Origin: Variovorax sp. WS11
Lineage (GTDB): Bacteria > Pseudomonadota > Gammaproteobacteria > Burkholderiales > Burkholderiaceae_C
Reading direction: 5' to 3'
Length of the DNA stretch: 64,000 nucleotides
Assembly (NCBI RefSeq): GCF_010499245.1
Contig: NZ_JAAGOW010000002.1
Span: 186,001-250,000 of the forward strand
The notes beneath the pieces were generated by a model, which searched no databases, was not told the origin of the DNA, and worked only from the letters and a program-made list of their open reading frames with translations. The position numbers and the translations under genes are program-made. Below are positions 13,131 to 21,343 of this stretch, piece by piece. The first letter of the stretch is position 1. Every line of letters begins with the position of its first letter.

Positions 13131-13631
13131 ATGATGCAAGAGAATAACGAGCGCGCCGAAGCCGAGCCTGCTGACGCTGTGACACGCGGAGTACTTCGTC
13201 GCGCGCTTGGGTTGCTCGTTCTTGCTCTGTTGCCAATCTCGATCGCCTCGTGTGGCAAGTCAGGCTCTCCTGCTGAAGACAACGTCCGGCAGCAGTTGGT
13301 CGGAACTTGGCTTAGCGAGATCGACTATGAGGGGGCCAAGATCCGCGCCGTCACTGATATGACCCAAGACGGCGCATTCCGTGAACTCGAGCGAGCGGTC
13401 GATTCAAAGGGGATGTCTACGGAGGCCTCGTATGGTGGAGAGTGGTCTTTCGATGGCATAAACTTCAAAAGAAAATACACAAGCAAAGATGGCCGGCTGC
13501 TTTCCAATTCCAAGTTCGAGTACGCAACTTACGCCGTCCGCATGTCCAAGAACAACGAATTTGTCGGCGTGGACAACGTTCAACAAAGAACTGTTCAGTT
13601 CGCTCGCACCAGCGCTGGCACGCGACCTTAA
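13131..13631 (+). CDS. Hypothetical lipoprotein
   Basis: A 166-residue protein with a charged N-terminus, a hydrophobic stretch (GLLVLALLPISIAS) and a Cys at about residue 42 in a lipobox-like ISIASC context. It would be lipid-anchored and mostly exported. The rest is hydrophilic and contains a SYGGEWSFDGINFKRKY segment reminiscent of small lipocalin-like beta proteins, but I do not recognise a family. GC content is clearly lower than in the core genes. It stands in the Rhs graveyard, in frame with the Rhs N-terminal remnant upstream, and could be an orphan Rhs-linked accessory or immunity protein. Two adjacent ATGs (13131 and 13134) are both possible starts. Confidence 0.6.
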   Translation: MMQENNERAEAEPADAVTRGVLRRALGLLVLALLPISIASCGKSGSPAEDNVRQQLVGTWLSEIDYEGAKIRAVTDMTQDGAFRELERAVDSKGMSTEASYGGEWSFDGINFKRKYTSKDGRLLSNSKFEYATYAVRMSKNNEFVGVDNVQQRTVQFARTSAGTRP

Positions 13632-13659
13632 CGTCGCGAGATCTGATTGTCTGGGACGG

Positions 13660-13870
13660 CTTCTCGCCCAACACCACCCGCACCTGGAACTGGGCTAGTA
13701 CGGCACACCGAACCGCCTGTATGTGCATGGCGAACTCGACTTCTTCTATGCCTGCGACGAGGATGGAACGCTGCTTGGCGAGAGCGGCAAGGACGGCACG
13801 AACAGCAGCGGCGCGGCGTTCTACCTCTGAGTGCCGACTTCCAGCGGGCCGATCTCGGTCATGACTTGAA
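13660..13870 (+). pseudogene. Rhs C-terminal core remnant
   Basis: After a stop in the frame near 13696, translation from 13699 gives YGTPNRLYVHGELDFFYA followed by DEDGTLLGESGKDG and SSGAAFYL. It then meets a stop, and in the same frame continues VPTSSGPISV. This closely resembles the segment preceding the conserved end of the Rhs core (usually ending YLPT-SGP--V). No start codon or full-length frame remains. It is a fragment of an Rhs gene separated from the N-terminal remnant by the lipoprotein gene. Confidence 0.6.
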
Positions 13871-14409
13871 ATGGAAACACAACTATGGTTTTTCTCGCAA
13901 TCACGATCACTGGTCTCACAATACTGTTCGTTTATGGCATGAAGCTTCTGAATCGACGCGGTATATGGGAATCGGCTGGCTTGGGCCGGGGTCCAGGCGG
14001 GCCGATGATCTCGGGAGTGCAATCGATGGGCACGCGCGTCGGCGCGTGGTGGTCGAATGATGCGTAAGGCGAGTGGCGCCGCTTGACCATCCGCGGCGAG
14101 CGCTTGTTCAGCGTGCGGGTGGCGCGGATCCGGGCGCAGGCTTCGAGCAGTTCATTGAACCACCGTCGTCGACGCCTCGGGCGCGCTGGGGGGAAAGGCC
14201 CCGGAGCGGGGCTGTGCGCGGCGAAGCAGCTGCACATGCCCTGTGAAGGACAGCTCGGCGTGTGCCATTCGATGCCGTGTGGCGCCCTGATGCAGCAGCC
14301 AGCGCACCGAGTAGTGCGCCAGCACCCAACCATAGAACTCCTGGCGCACGAGCTCCGCGGTCTTGCTGCGCAGCACGCGGCGGCTCTGTCGCAGGTGCGT
14401 CTTGAGCTC

Positions 14410-14417
14410 GTCGAACA
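14410..14417. other. Left junction core of the recombinase element (attL-like)
   Basis: GTCGAACA here is identical to 16959-16966. The identity region spans the junction between transposase codons and the inserted element, and one copy suffices to rebuild the transposase. Confidence 0.7.
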
Positions 14418-14462
14418 AGGGGGCGACATTCTGCCCGTCAACATCTCTCGCATGACATCGTA

Positions 14463-14882
14463 GTGCGCTACCGCTTCCACCCTCTTGTGGGTGGGAGCCT
14501 CGCGGTGGTCAGGGTGCACGACGTCTGCGGCGAGCCCTGCTACGTCATCCGGCGGCACGATGGCACGACGGTGTCCGTCCCCGCGTGGATGACCGAGCTT
14601 TCGGCGGGCGACGTGCAAATCGTCGAGCAATCGCGCTTGCCGCTTGCAACGCTGCTGGAGCTGCGCCGCTGGGTATCGACGTTCCTATCCTCACGGGTTT
14701 GCACAAACCCTACAGGAGAGCGCGATGCCGCCACGCCCGATGGCCCAGACAGTGCTGTTCGACGACGCCGAAGAGCAACCTCTGCCACAACTGCCGCAGG
14801 ACGTTCAGATCCATCTGCTGCAGCAGATGGTGCAGTGGATGCGAGTCGTCGCCGTGGCGATCAACAAGGGAGAACGCGATGA
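14463..14882 (+). CDS. DUF5372-like recombinase-element protein
   Basis: A 139-residue open frame starting with GTG. The N-terminal ~80 residues (VRYRFHPLVGG, VCGEPCYVIRRHDGTTVSVPAWMT, then LLELRRWV) resemble DUF5372 proteins, which are encoded next to large serine recombinases in other bacteria. The rest is Arg/Ala/Asp-rich and overlaps a second small gene in another frame, so the real functional part may be only the first ~85 residues. Its TGA overlaps the recombinase ATG (ATGA at 14879), suggesting translational coupling. Function is unknown; a role in recombination control or target choice is a guess. Confidence 0.6.
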   Translation: MRYRFHPLVGGSLAVVRVHDVCGEPCYVIRRHDGTTVSVPAWMTELSAGDVQIVEQSRLPLATLLELRRWVSTFLSSRVCTNPTGERDAATPDGPDSAVRRRRRATSATTAAGRSDPSAAADGAVDASRRRGDQQGRTR

Positions 14883-14898
14883 ACAAGATCACCGCTGA
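14725..14898 (+). CDS. Small overlapping protein of the recombinase element
   Basis: A 57-residue frame (MPPRPMAQTVLFDDAEEQ, then LPQLPQDVQIHLLQQMVQWM) preceded by AGGAGAG at a good distance. It is nested within the end of the DUF5372-like frame and overlaps the recombinase start by 20 bp. The acidic N-terminus followed by a Leu/Gln-rich helix resembles small proteins found just upstream of recombinases in comparable three-gene elements. Its ribosome site is stronger than that of its neighbours. I cannot assign a biochemical role. Confidence 0.55.
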   Translation: MPPRPMAQTVLFDDAEEQPLPQLPQDVQIHLLQQMVQWMRVVAVAINKGERDEQDHR

Positions 14899-16930
14899 GC
14901 ATCTGTCGCGGCGGGCGTGCGTGTATGTTCGCCAATCGACGCCGGACCAAGTTCACAACAACCTCGAGAGCCAGCGTCGGCAGTACGCGCTGGTCGATCG
15001 TGCTCGGCAACTGGGATGGGAGCGCGTGGAGGTCATCGACGACGATCTTGGCCGCTCCGGTTCAGGCACGCTGCGTCCGGGCTTCGAGCGTTTGCTGGGG
15101 TTGCTGTGCGACGGCGAGGTCGGCGCGGTGCTGAGCATCGAAGCGTCGCGCCTGGCGCGCAACGGGCGCGACTGGCACACGTTGCTGGAGTTCTGCAGCG
15201 TCGTGGGGACGTTGCTCATCGATGCGGATGGCATCTATGATCCCGCGCAGATGAACGACCGGCTGCTGCTGGGCATGAAGGGCACGATCAGCGAGATGGA
15301 GCTGGCCAGCTTTCGGCAGCGAGCGCACGAAGCAATGAAGCAAAAGGCCAAACGCGGGGAGCTTTTTATGGGCGTACCCATCGGCTACGTGCGCACCTTC
15401 GATGACCGCCTCGAGAAGGATCCCGACGAGCGCGTGCGCGCGGCCATCTATCTGGTGTTTCGCAAATTCGCCGAACTCGGCAGCGCCCGGCGCGTGTATT
15501 TCTGGCTGGGTAAGCAAGGCATCGAGATGCCGGCTGTGACGAGCGCCGGCGGCGCCGAACGAATCGTGTGGAAGGTCCCACGCTACCACAGCGTGCTGAG
15601 CCTGCTGCAGAACCCGATCTACGCAGGTGCTTACGCATACGGTCGCAGCAAGACCAGCGTGCGCATCGAGGATGGACGCAAGCGTGCCGTGCGAACCTCC
15701 CATCGCAAGCCCGAGGACTGGTCGGTGCTGATCCTCGATCATCACGAGGGCTACATCGACTGGGACGCGTATCGTGGCAACCAGGAGTTGATGGCTCACA
15801 ACACCAATGGACGCGGCAGCGCGGTGCGCGGTTCGATCAGGAGCGGCAGCGCGTTGTTGTCGGGACTGCTGCGCTGCGGACATTGCGGGGCCAAGCTGTG
15901 CGTAGCCTATCCAGGCCCGACCAGCATCCGCTATCAATGCACCACGCGTATCCTCAGCCGCGACCATGCCTGCTGTGTCATGTTCGGCGGCCTCGGCGCG
16001 GATCGACTGGTGGGCGAGCAAGTGCTGCGCTGCCTGCAGCCGCTGGGACTGCAAGCGGCGCTGCAGGCCATCGATCAGCTGCAAAGCGTCGAGGACGAAC
16101 GGCTGGCCCAGAAGCGTCTGGCGCTGCAGCGGGCCCGCTACGAGGTCGACCGTGCGCAGCGCCAGTACGATGCCGTGGACCCCGCCAACCGTCTTGTCGC
16201 TGGGTCATTGGAGCGGCGCTGGAACGACGCTTTGAGCGTGCAATCGCGGCTCGAGGCAGAGGTCGCGGAGTTGATGCAACAGCGCCCTGATGCGCTCAGC
16301 GACGAAACCAAGCAAGCCCTCATGTCGTTGGCCGAGGATGTGCCGCGGCTATGGGACCACCCGGACACCACGCCCGATGTCAGGAAGCGCATCGTGCGCA
16401 CCGTGATCAAGGAGATCGTCGTGACCTCCGAGGGTGACTCGGTGCGCTTCATCGTGCACTGGCAAGGCGGTGATCACACCGAGCTGTGGTTGAAGAAGAC
16501 GCCCACGGGTGCGCATCGCTACGTGACGAGCGCCGAGACGATCGAGCTGATCGCTTCGCTGGCTCGCCTGCAGCCCGACGAGCGCATAGCCGCCACCATC
16601 AATCGACTGGGCCACCGCACGGCGCACGGGCATACCTGGACCGCTACGCGCATCTGTTCGATCCGCAATGGCCACGGCATCGCGCCGTACCGCCAGGGCG
16701 AACGTCAGGAACGTGGTGAGCTGACCGTTGATGAGGTCGCCGCCGCTTTGCACGTCACGCCGACCACCGTGCTGCGACTGATCCGCCAGAAGGACCTTGC
16801 GGCCAAGCAAGCCTGCCGCAACGCGCCGTGGACCATTCGCCAGGCCGATCTCGATGAATTTCTCGCCGCCCGTGCCGAGCCAGGCCCGTCAACTCACGTC
16901 GCGGGCCAGCTGGCCCTTGATATTCAATGA
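14879..16930 (+). CDS. Large serine recombinase with C-terminal excisionase-like HTH
   Basis: A 683-residue site-specific recombinase. The resolvase domain (about 1-150) has the nucleophile Ser20 in YVRQST plus the SIEASRLARNGRDW motif. The Recombinase domain (about 170-290) contains QNPIYAGAYAYGR. A zinc ribbon with CGHCGAKLC starts near residue 332 and is completed by further Cys residues around 355-370. A coiled coil follows (about 395-470). The last ~70 residues form a MerR/excisionase-type DNA-binding motif (ELTVDEVAAALHVTPTTVLRLI), an unusual addition to a large serine recombinase. The start ATG has a GGGAGA site and overlaps the previous stop. The frame is intact, so the enzyme is probably active. 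Confidence 0.92.
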   Translation: MNKITAEHLSRRACVYVRQSTPDQVHNNLESQRRQYALVDRARQLGWERVEVIDDDLGRSGSGTLRPGFERLLGLLCDGEVGAVLSIEASRLARNGRDWHTLLEFCSVVGTLLIDADGIYDPAQMNDRLLLGMKGTISEMELASFRQRAHEAMKQKAKRGELFMGVPIGYVRTFDDRLEKDPDERVRAAIYLVFRKFAELGSARRVYFWLGKQGIEMPAVTSAGGAERIVWKVPRYHSVLSLLQNPIYAGAYAYGRSKTSVRIEDGRKRAVRTSHRKPEDWSVLILDHHEGYIDWDAYRGNQELMAHNTNGRGSAVRGSIRSGSALLSGLLRCGHCGAKLCVAYPGPTSIRYQCTTRILSRDHACCVMFGGLGADRLVGEQVLRCLQPLGLQAALQAIDQLQSVEDERLAQKRLALQRARYEVDRAQRQYDAVDPANRLVAGSLERRWNDALSVQSRLEAEVAELMQQRPDALSDETKQALMSLAEDVPRLWDHPDTTPDVRKRIVRTVIKEIVVTSEGDSVRFIVHWQGGDHTELWLKKTPTGAHRYVTSAETIELIASLARLQPDERIAATINRLGHRTAHGHTWTATRICSIRNGHGIAPYRQGERQERGELTVDEVAAALHVTPTTVLRLIRQKDLAAKQACRNAPWTIRQADLDEFLAARAEPGPSTHVAGQLALDIQ

Positions 16931-16958
16931 CATACGAAGGAGTGCAGTATGAAAGGCA

Positions 16959-16966
16959 GTCGAACA
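16959..16966. other. Right junction core of the recombinase element (attR-like)
   Basis: Second copy of GTCGAACA, immediately followed by CGCCCTCGATCTCC, which continues the IS4 transposase codons. Confidence 0.7.
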
Positions 16967-18350
16967 CGCCCTCGATCTCCCAGCGCTGGTGGTACACCGC
17001 TGCCAGTTCCAACGCCGGGGCGACCTGCGGGTCCAGCAACGTGGTCAGCAGTCGGTAGCGCGGTTCTGCATCGGCCAGTCCCGGCAAGGCGTACTCGATG
17101 ACGCGCACCACGATGGCTTGGCTCGTCGCCTCACTGCGGCTCACACCGGTGGGATGGATGGCACTGAGGTACGAACCATCGTCGAGCATGCGATGCACCG
17201 GCAACTGGCGGTTGCCCACGCAGCGCCAGAGCAACTGCGCGCCGGTGGCTTGCGCCTGCTGCCAGTGCTCGAAGCCGTTGAACCCCCGGTCGGCCAGGCA
17301 CAGCATGCCCGGCCCCAGCCGGGGCAACAGCGGCTGGAACAGCTCCCACTCGCCGCTGCGGTAGGGCCCCAGGTTGGCGCCCAGGATCGCGTGCGTCGCG
17401 CACTCAACCAGCACCGCGCATCGCGCCTGCGGGTAGCCGGCATGGCCGATTCGGCTGCCCGGGTAGCCGAAATGCGCCGCGTTCTCGGCCTCGTCAGGCA
17501 GCTCGAAGGTGCTGCCGTCAATGGCGACCAGCCTCAGGCCGGCATAGAACGCGTGGGAATGAGCCTGAGCGTCAGCCATGGGCACACAGCAGCGCTCGAC
17601 CAGTTCACGCATCGGCGCCGCGCCGATCTTGCTGCGCAAGCCGCTGATCGAGGACTTGGTCACCCGGGGTGGCTCGGCAGCCCCGGCGGCCCAGGCCAGG
17701 CCCTGCGACACGGCGGCGAACACTTCCTCGTACGCGGCCTCAGGGTACAGGCTCAGAGCCATGCAGTAGTACGCCCCTGCTACCGCCGGAAAGCTGCGCA
17801 CGCGCTGCGAATTGCAGCCGTGAGCATCGAGCACCGCATTCACCACCTCGGCCGGCACGACCCGCGCCAGCAGGCTGGCACTCAGAAAGTCGGCCAGCCT
17901 TGCTCCACTTCCCAGGACCGCCTTGGTTCGCGCCATGCTCGACTCCGTCGTTGGGACGGCAGTCATTATGCATCAAATATCTCTATCCGAACAGTATTGG
18001 GTCTAGACAACGCTCTGCAAATGGCCGCAGCGACGGGAGTCTTCGTGTGGTGCGGTGCGGACGCAATATCAGAGCTTGACTATGCAAGCCGCAAATATCC
18101 AGGCTTGTCCCGATTCAACTACGAACTCACCGATAACGAGGCGGATGTCATGGCAGATGCATTGGAGACGATCGGTGAACACCATCCCGGTGAAACGGTT
18201 TGGATTGAGAGGATGCAGCCCAAGCAAGCCCAAGCTTGAAAGCAGCATCGTGTCAACGCCCCGATGAAGAAGCATCAATGGGCTTGCACAAGAACAGCGA
18301 CGGTCAACTTCGCCGCATGCTTGATGCGGTCAGACCATAGGGGCACTTCG

Positions 18351-18566
18351 ATGAAGGTGGAACTCGGCATTGGTGTCCTTGGCGTCCTCATTGGATTGGC
18401 CTTGATGCTGACGGGCCAACGCATGTGTCGAGGCACTTGCTGGATCGACGATGTGTTCAAAATGCTGCTTCCCTCTTCCTACGAGTCGTTGGCAGGCGGT
18501 TTACCGGCGCTCCTGGCTGGCTTGGCCATCATCGCCCATGCTCTCTACAAAGGTGCGAAGAAGTAG
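18351..18566 (+). CDS. Small hypothetical membrane protein
   Basis: A 71-residue protein with two predicted membrane helices (IGVLGVLIGLALMLTG near the N-terminus and LPALLAGLAIIAHALY near the C-terminus). A Cys-containing loop (MCRGTCWIDD) lies between them, and it ends in a basic tail. ATG 18351 is chosen because it directly precedes the first helix; an ATG at 18264 would add 29 polar residues. GC content is lower than in the core. It lies directly after the split small gene and before an IS3 element. Orphan small membrane proteins of this sort are common in Rhs or toxin-immunity regions, but no family is recognised. Confidence 0.55.
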   Translation: MKVELGIGVLGVLIGLALMLTGQRMCRGTCWIDDVFKMLLPSSYESLAGGLPALLAGLAIIAHALYKGAKK

Positions 18567-18737
18567 TGTTCAACTTCGCTCGTTCACCAGAGCTTCTGGG
18601 GCGTACGCGAGATCCAGGAATTTTGGTCTGGTGAGTCGTTCCAGAGGGCAGAGGTGGCGCCGGAAATCCGAACACACCGATAAGTGGTCAAACTGCGATA
18701 TCACCCCGGGCCCGAGGCCCGAGAAAGCAGGAAGACC

Positions 18738-19040
18738 ATGAGCAAGAGACCGCGTAGGAACCACTCACCGCTGTTCAAGGCCAAGGTGGCTCTGGACGCT
18801 ATCAAGGGCGAGAAGACGCTGGCGGAGCTGGCCAAGCTGCACGATGTGCACCCCAACCAGATCGTCGATTGGAAGAACCAGTTGCTCGACCGAGCCGCCA
18901 GCGTGTTCGGTGCCGAGTCGGCACCGCAGCCGGCGATCGACCTGAAGGAGCTGCACGCCAAGATCGGGCAGCTCGCCCTGGAAAATGATTTTTTATCCGG
19001 CGCGCTCACCAAGGCCGGCATGCTGAGCGCAAAGCGATGA
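18738..19040 (+). CDS. IS3-family transposase OrfA
   Basis: A 100-residue HTH protein (RRNHSPLFKAKVALDAIKG, then LAELAKLHDVHPNQIVDWK) that binds the IS ends. A leucine-zipper-like C-terminus (LKELHAKIGQLALENDFL) allows multimerisation. It ends in a 4-bp ATGA overlap with orfB, which may be translated by coupling or frameshifting to give the OrfAB fusion. Confidence 0.92.
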   Translation: MSKRPRRNHSPLFKAKVALDAIKGEKTLAELAKLHDVHPNQIVDWKNQLLDRAASVFGAESAPQPAIDLKELHAKIGQLALENDFLSGALTKAGMLSAKR

Positions 19041-19867
19041 TTGACCGCAACCATGCCCTGCCGATCAAGCGGCAAGCCAAGTTGGTGGGCATCAGCCGAG
19101 GGAACGTGTACTACCTGCCGCGTGGTGCCTCACAGGCCGATCAGAGGTTGATGAAGCGCATCGACGCGATCAACCTGGCGCACCCTTTCGCAGGCAGCCG
19201 GATGTTGCGCGACATGCTCAATCGCGAGGGCTTCGAAGTCGGGCGCCGGCACGTGGCCACGCTGATGCAGCGCATGGGCATCGAGGCGCTGTACCGCAAG
19301 CCCAACACGAGCAAACGGCACCCGACCCACAAGGTCTATCCGTACCTGTTGCGCGGGCTGAAGATCGAGCGTGCCAACCAGGTGTGGGCGACCGATATCA
19401 CCTACATCCCGATGGCATGCGGCTGGGTCTATCTGTGCGCGATCGTGGACTGGGCAAGCCGGCGAGTGCTGGCGCACCGGGTGTCCATCAGCATGGACGC
19501 CTCGTTCTGCGTGGAGGCGCTCGAGGAGGCCTTCAGCAAGTACGGCAGGCCCGAGATCTTCAACACCGACCAGGGCAGCCAGTTCACGAGCGAGGAGTTC
19601 ACCGAAGCGCTGAAGACTCGAGGCGTGCAAATCAGCATGGATGGCCGAGGGGCATGGCGCGACAACATCTTCGTGGAACGGTTTTGGCGCTCGATCAAAT
19701 ACGAAGAAATCTATCTGCATGCCTATGACTCGGTCGCCCAGGCCAAGGCAGGTATCGCGCGCTACATCGACTTCTACAATGTCCGGCGACCTCACTCGTC
19801 GCTGGACAAGCGAACGCCCGAAGAGTTCTACTTCGCGACGCTGCCGGCGATGAAGGAGGTTGCCTGA
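19037..19867 (+). CDS. IS3-family transposase OrfB (rve integrase core)
   Basis: A 276-residue DDE catalytic subunit. An N-terminal HTH_21 region (HPFAGSRMLRDMLNREG) is followed by the integrase core. The catalytic residues are in VWATDITYIP (Asp), FNTDQGSQFTS (Asp) and NIFVERFWRSIKYEE (Glu). The C-terminus YNVRRPHSSLDKRTPEEFY is typical. It appears intact and so the IS may be mobile. Confidence 0.93.
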   Translation: MIDRNHALPIKRQAKLVGISRGNVYYLPRGASQADQRLMKRIDAINLAHPFAGSRMLRDMLNREGFEVGRRHVATLMQRMGIEALYRKPNTSKRHPTHKVYPYLLRGLKIERANQVWATDITYIPMACGWVYLCAIVDWASRRVLAHRVSISMDASFCVEALEEAFSKYGRPEIFNTDQGSQFTSEEFTEALKTRGVQISMDGRGAWRDNIFVERFWRSIKYEEIYLHAYDSVAQAKAGIARYIDFYNVRRPHSSLDKRTPEEFYFATLPAMKEVA

Positions 19868-19869
19868 TG

Positions 19870-19897
19870 GGTTGAACCATGAGTACATGGCTCAACC
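19870..19897 (+). other. Hairpin after the IS3 transposase genes
   Basis: GGTTGAACCATG and CATGGCTCAACC form a 12-bp stem with one mismatch around an AGTA loop. It lies 3 bp past the orfB stop, inside the IS. No T tract follows; it may be a transcription attenuator of the element. Confidence 0.5.
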
Positions 19898-19941
19898 GGG
19901 GCGCCTCCGGCGGCCTGGCAGGGGCCTTCTATGAGGACTCA

Positions 19942-20265
19942 AATGTTGTCAAGCGTCGATGGCGGTCGGGCTGTTGTGGAACGGACTGAACGAGGCGAAG
20001 ACGCGATCACGGGTCGGGGTCTGACGAAAGATTCCAGCCAACGCTGAAACAACCTTCTATCCGTGTCGGGCGTGTTGCCCGGCACCACATGCAACATGCG
20101 CGCCCTGCGCTTGGCTGACCCCTGTTACCGACGCTCCCCATCTGAAAGAACGGTCACTGCGTGGTGACCCAGCCCCTGCACGGGCGCGTCGAACCTGCGA
20201 TCGTAGCGTGAGACGTCTCCTCCAATTCGTCGCGTCGAGGGAAGATCCTTCTCTGTTGCGGGGGT
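19942..20265. other. Non-coding stretch between IS3 and the IS110 remnant
   Basis: About 320 bp with no convincing gene. The right part presumably belongs to the IS110 element as its 3' non-coding end (the IS110 transposase stops at 20266 reading leftward). I could not identify its terminus. Confidence 0.4.
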
Positions 20266-21335
20266 CTACACCGCCGGCTTGAGCGATGCACCGGCTGGAA
20301 TCTCGCCGTGTTCGGTGTAGCGCCAGAGCGCCACCGCCAAACGGCGTGCCAGCGCGATGATGCCGATGCGTCGCATGCGCTTGCCGCCGCTGCCGAAGCG
20401 CCGCTTGAACCACTGGCTCAGGTCGCTGTCAGGCTGGTAGCGCAGCCAGCTCCATGCCAGTTCCACGAACAGGGTCCGCGCTCGCTTGTTGCCGGCTTTG
20501 CTGATGCCTTGCTCGATCTGGATGTCACCGCTGGCATAAGGGCTTGGCACCAAACCCAGACATCCCGCCACCTGGCGTTGATTGGCAAAGTGTCGCCAAC
20601 CAAACAACTCCTTGACCAGGACCCAGGCCGTCGGGATGCCGATCGCGCGCAGCCTGGCCAGTTGCGCCACTTGCGGCTGCTCGTTATCGCTGACCTGCTT
20701 GCTCTGCACCGCTTGCAGTTCGCGTATCTGCTGCTTGACCACGACCAAGCGTGCGTACTCGCGCTCGATCTCGGCGCGCAGCGCCGCCGGCACCTGCTCG
20801 TGGTGGCTGCTCCACCAGCGGCTCCAGTCTCGTCCGCCGACGTGCTGCACTCGCAGGTTGTGCAGCATCAGTAGCGACCCGATGCGATTGGTGTGCGACG
20901 TGCGTTCGCTCGACAGACGCTGCAGTTCGCGGTGCAGGCGGCGATCGTCTTCCTGCTGAACCGTAGGCTCGTGCAACACCGACCACACCCGTGTCTCGCC
21001 AGCGTGCCACCGCTGCAGCATGCACAGCAATTTGTCGCCGTCGAGTCGGTCGGTCTTGGCGCGCCGGGCGCGCCGGTTGACCTCGATGCTGGCGGAGTCC
21101 ACTACGATGTTGTCGACACCGTGCTCACGCAGCCTGCGGTGCAGCCACCAGCCGTCGCGGCCCGCCTCATAGCAGCTGTGCACCGCGGCTTCCGCACTCA
21201 GTCCGAAACGCATCTTGGCCTTGCCGATGCGTTCCAGCACCGCGGCCTCATCTCCGGCGGCCACCGTGCAGCGACTCGGTCGCTGGCTGCTGTTTCCGAG
21301 TGTCAACTTCCAGTGTTTGTCACCGAGCTCCAAGC

Positions 21336-21343
21336 TCAAGTAA
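21336..21343. repeat. Target duplication TCAAGTAA of the ISL3 element
   Basis: TCAAGTAA recurs at 22660-22667. The 8-bp length is that expected for ISL3 elements and one copy restores the IS110 transposase frame. Confidence 0.9.

Larger units (their letters stand above)
14418..16958 (+). mobile_element. Serine-recombinase element inserted in an IS4 transposase gene
   Basis: About 2.54 kb long, encoding a DUF5372-like protein, a small protein and a large serine recombinase on the + strand. No terminal inverted repeats are visible: the left end begins AGGGGGCGACATTC and the right end finishes GTGCAGTATGAAAGGCA. Both are flanked by GTCGAACA. This fits site-specific serine integration with a short core rather than DDE transposition. 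The insertion point lies in the YREK motif codons of the interrupted IS4 transposase, on the opposite strand. Confidence 0.75.
13932..17936 (-). pseudogene. IS4-family transposase, split by recombinase element and frameshifted
   Basis: The N-terminal ~326 residues lie at 16959-17936 (start ATG 17936, MARTKAVLGSG; DDE residues in AIDGSTFELPD and LADRGFNG). The protein reaches YHQRWEIEGVFD and is then broken by the recombinase element. The continuation DELKTHLRQSRRVLRSK begins at 14409 on the other side. Rejoining across GTCGAACA gives the perfect IS4 signature YHQRWEIEGVFDELK (Y-x2-R-x3-E-x6-K). In the C-terminal part a further frame change occurs near 14152-14200: RRAQPRSGAFPP is followed, in another frame, by RRWFNELLEACARIRATRTL and a basic tail. 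The transposase was thus dead or dying even without the inserted element. Confidence 0.85.
13917..17999 (-). mobile_element. IS4-family insertion sequence, itself interrupted
   Basis: The ends carry a 12-bp inverted repeat CAATACTGTTCG: left at 13919-13930, right (as complement) at 17988-17999. The host sequence GGTCT precedes the left end and directly follows the right end, compatible with a 5-bp target duplication. The exact left edge is uncertain by 1-2 bp. Excluding the recombinase element inserted at 14418-16958, the IS is about 1.54 kb, normal for the family. It sits inside the small gene 13885/18239. Confidence 0.75.
13885..18239 (+). pseudogene. Small Rhs-locus gene split by an IS4-type element
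   Basis: The first ~11 codons (MVFLAITITGL) lie at 13885-13918; the rest (GLDNALQMAAATGVFVWC and onward, ending at the TGA before 18240) lies after the IS. Joining through the shared GGTCT gives a continuous protein of about 88 residues, rich in acidic residues in its second half (NEADVMADALETIGEHHPGE). I do not recognise the family. Its position next to Rhs remnants makes an immunity function a reasonable guess only. The gene is now inactive. Confidence 0.65.
18632..19941 (+). mobile_element. IS3-family insertion sequence
   Basis: A 1310-bp element. The left end TGAGTCGTTCCAGAGGGC matches the right end read on the minus strand (TGAGTCCTCATAGAAGGC) as an imperfect inverted repeat. It carries orfA and orfB. 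No convincing 3-4 bp target duplication is visible at these edges, so the boundaries may be a few bases off or a flank has changed. Confidence 0.75.

Noticed and set aside
13932..14630. 232-codon minus-strand frame as a single gene
   Set aside because: It mixes antisense of the recombinase-element genes with the frameshifted tail of the IS4 transposase; only the last part is a genuine remnant.
16989..18239. 416-codon + strand frame through the IS4 transposase
   Set aside because: Most of it is antisense to the transposase; only the part after 18000 is the 3' portion of the split small gene.
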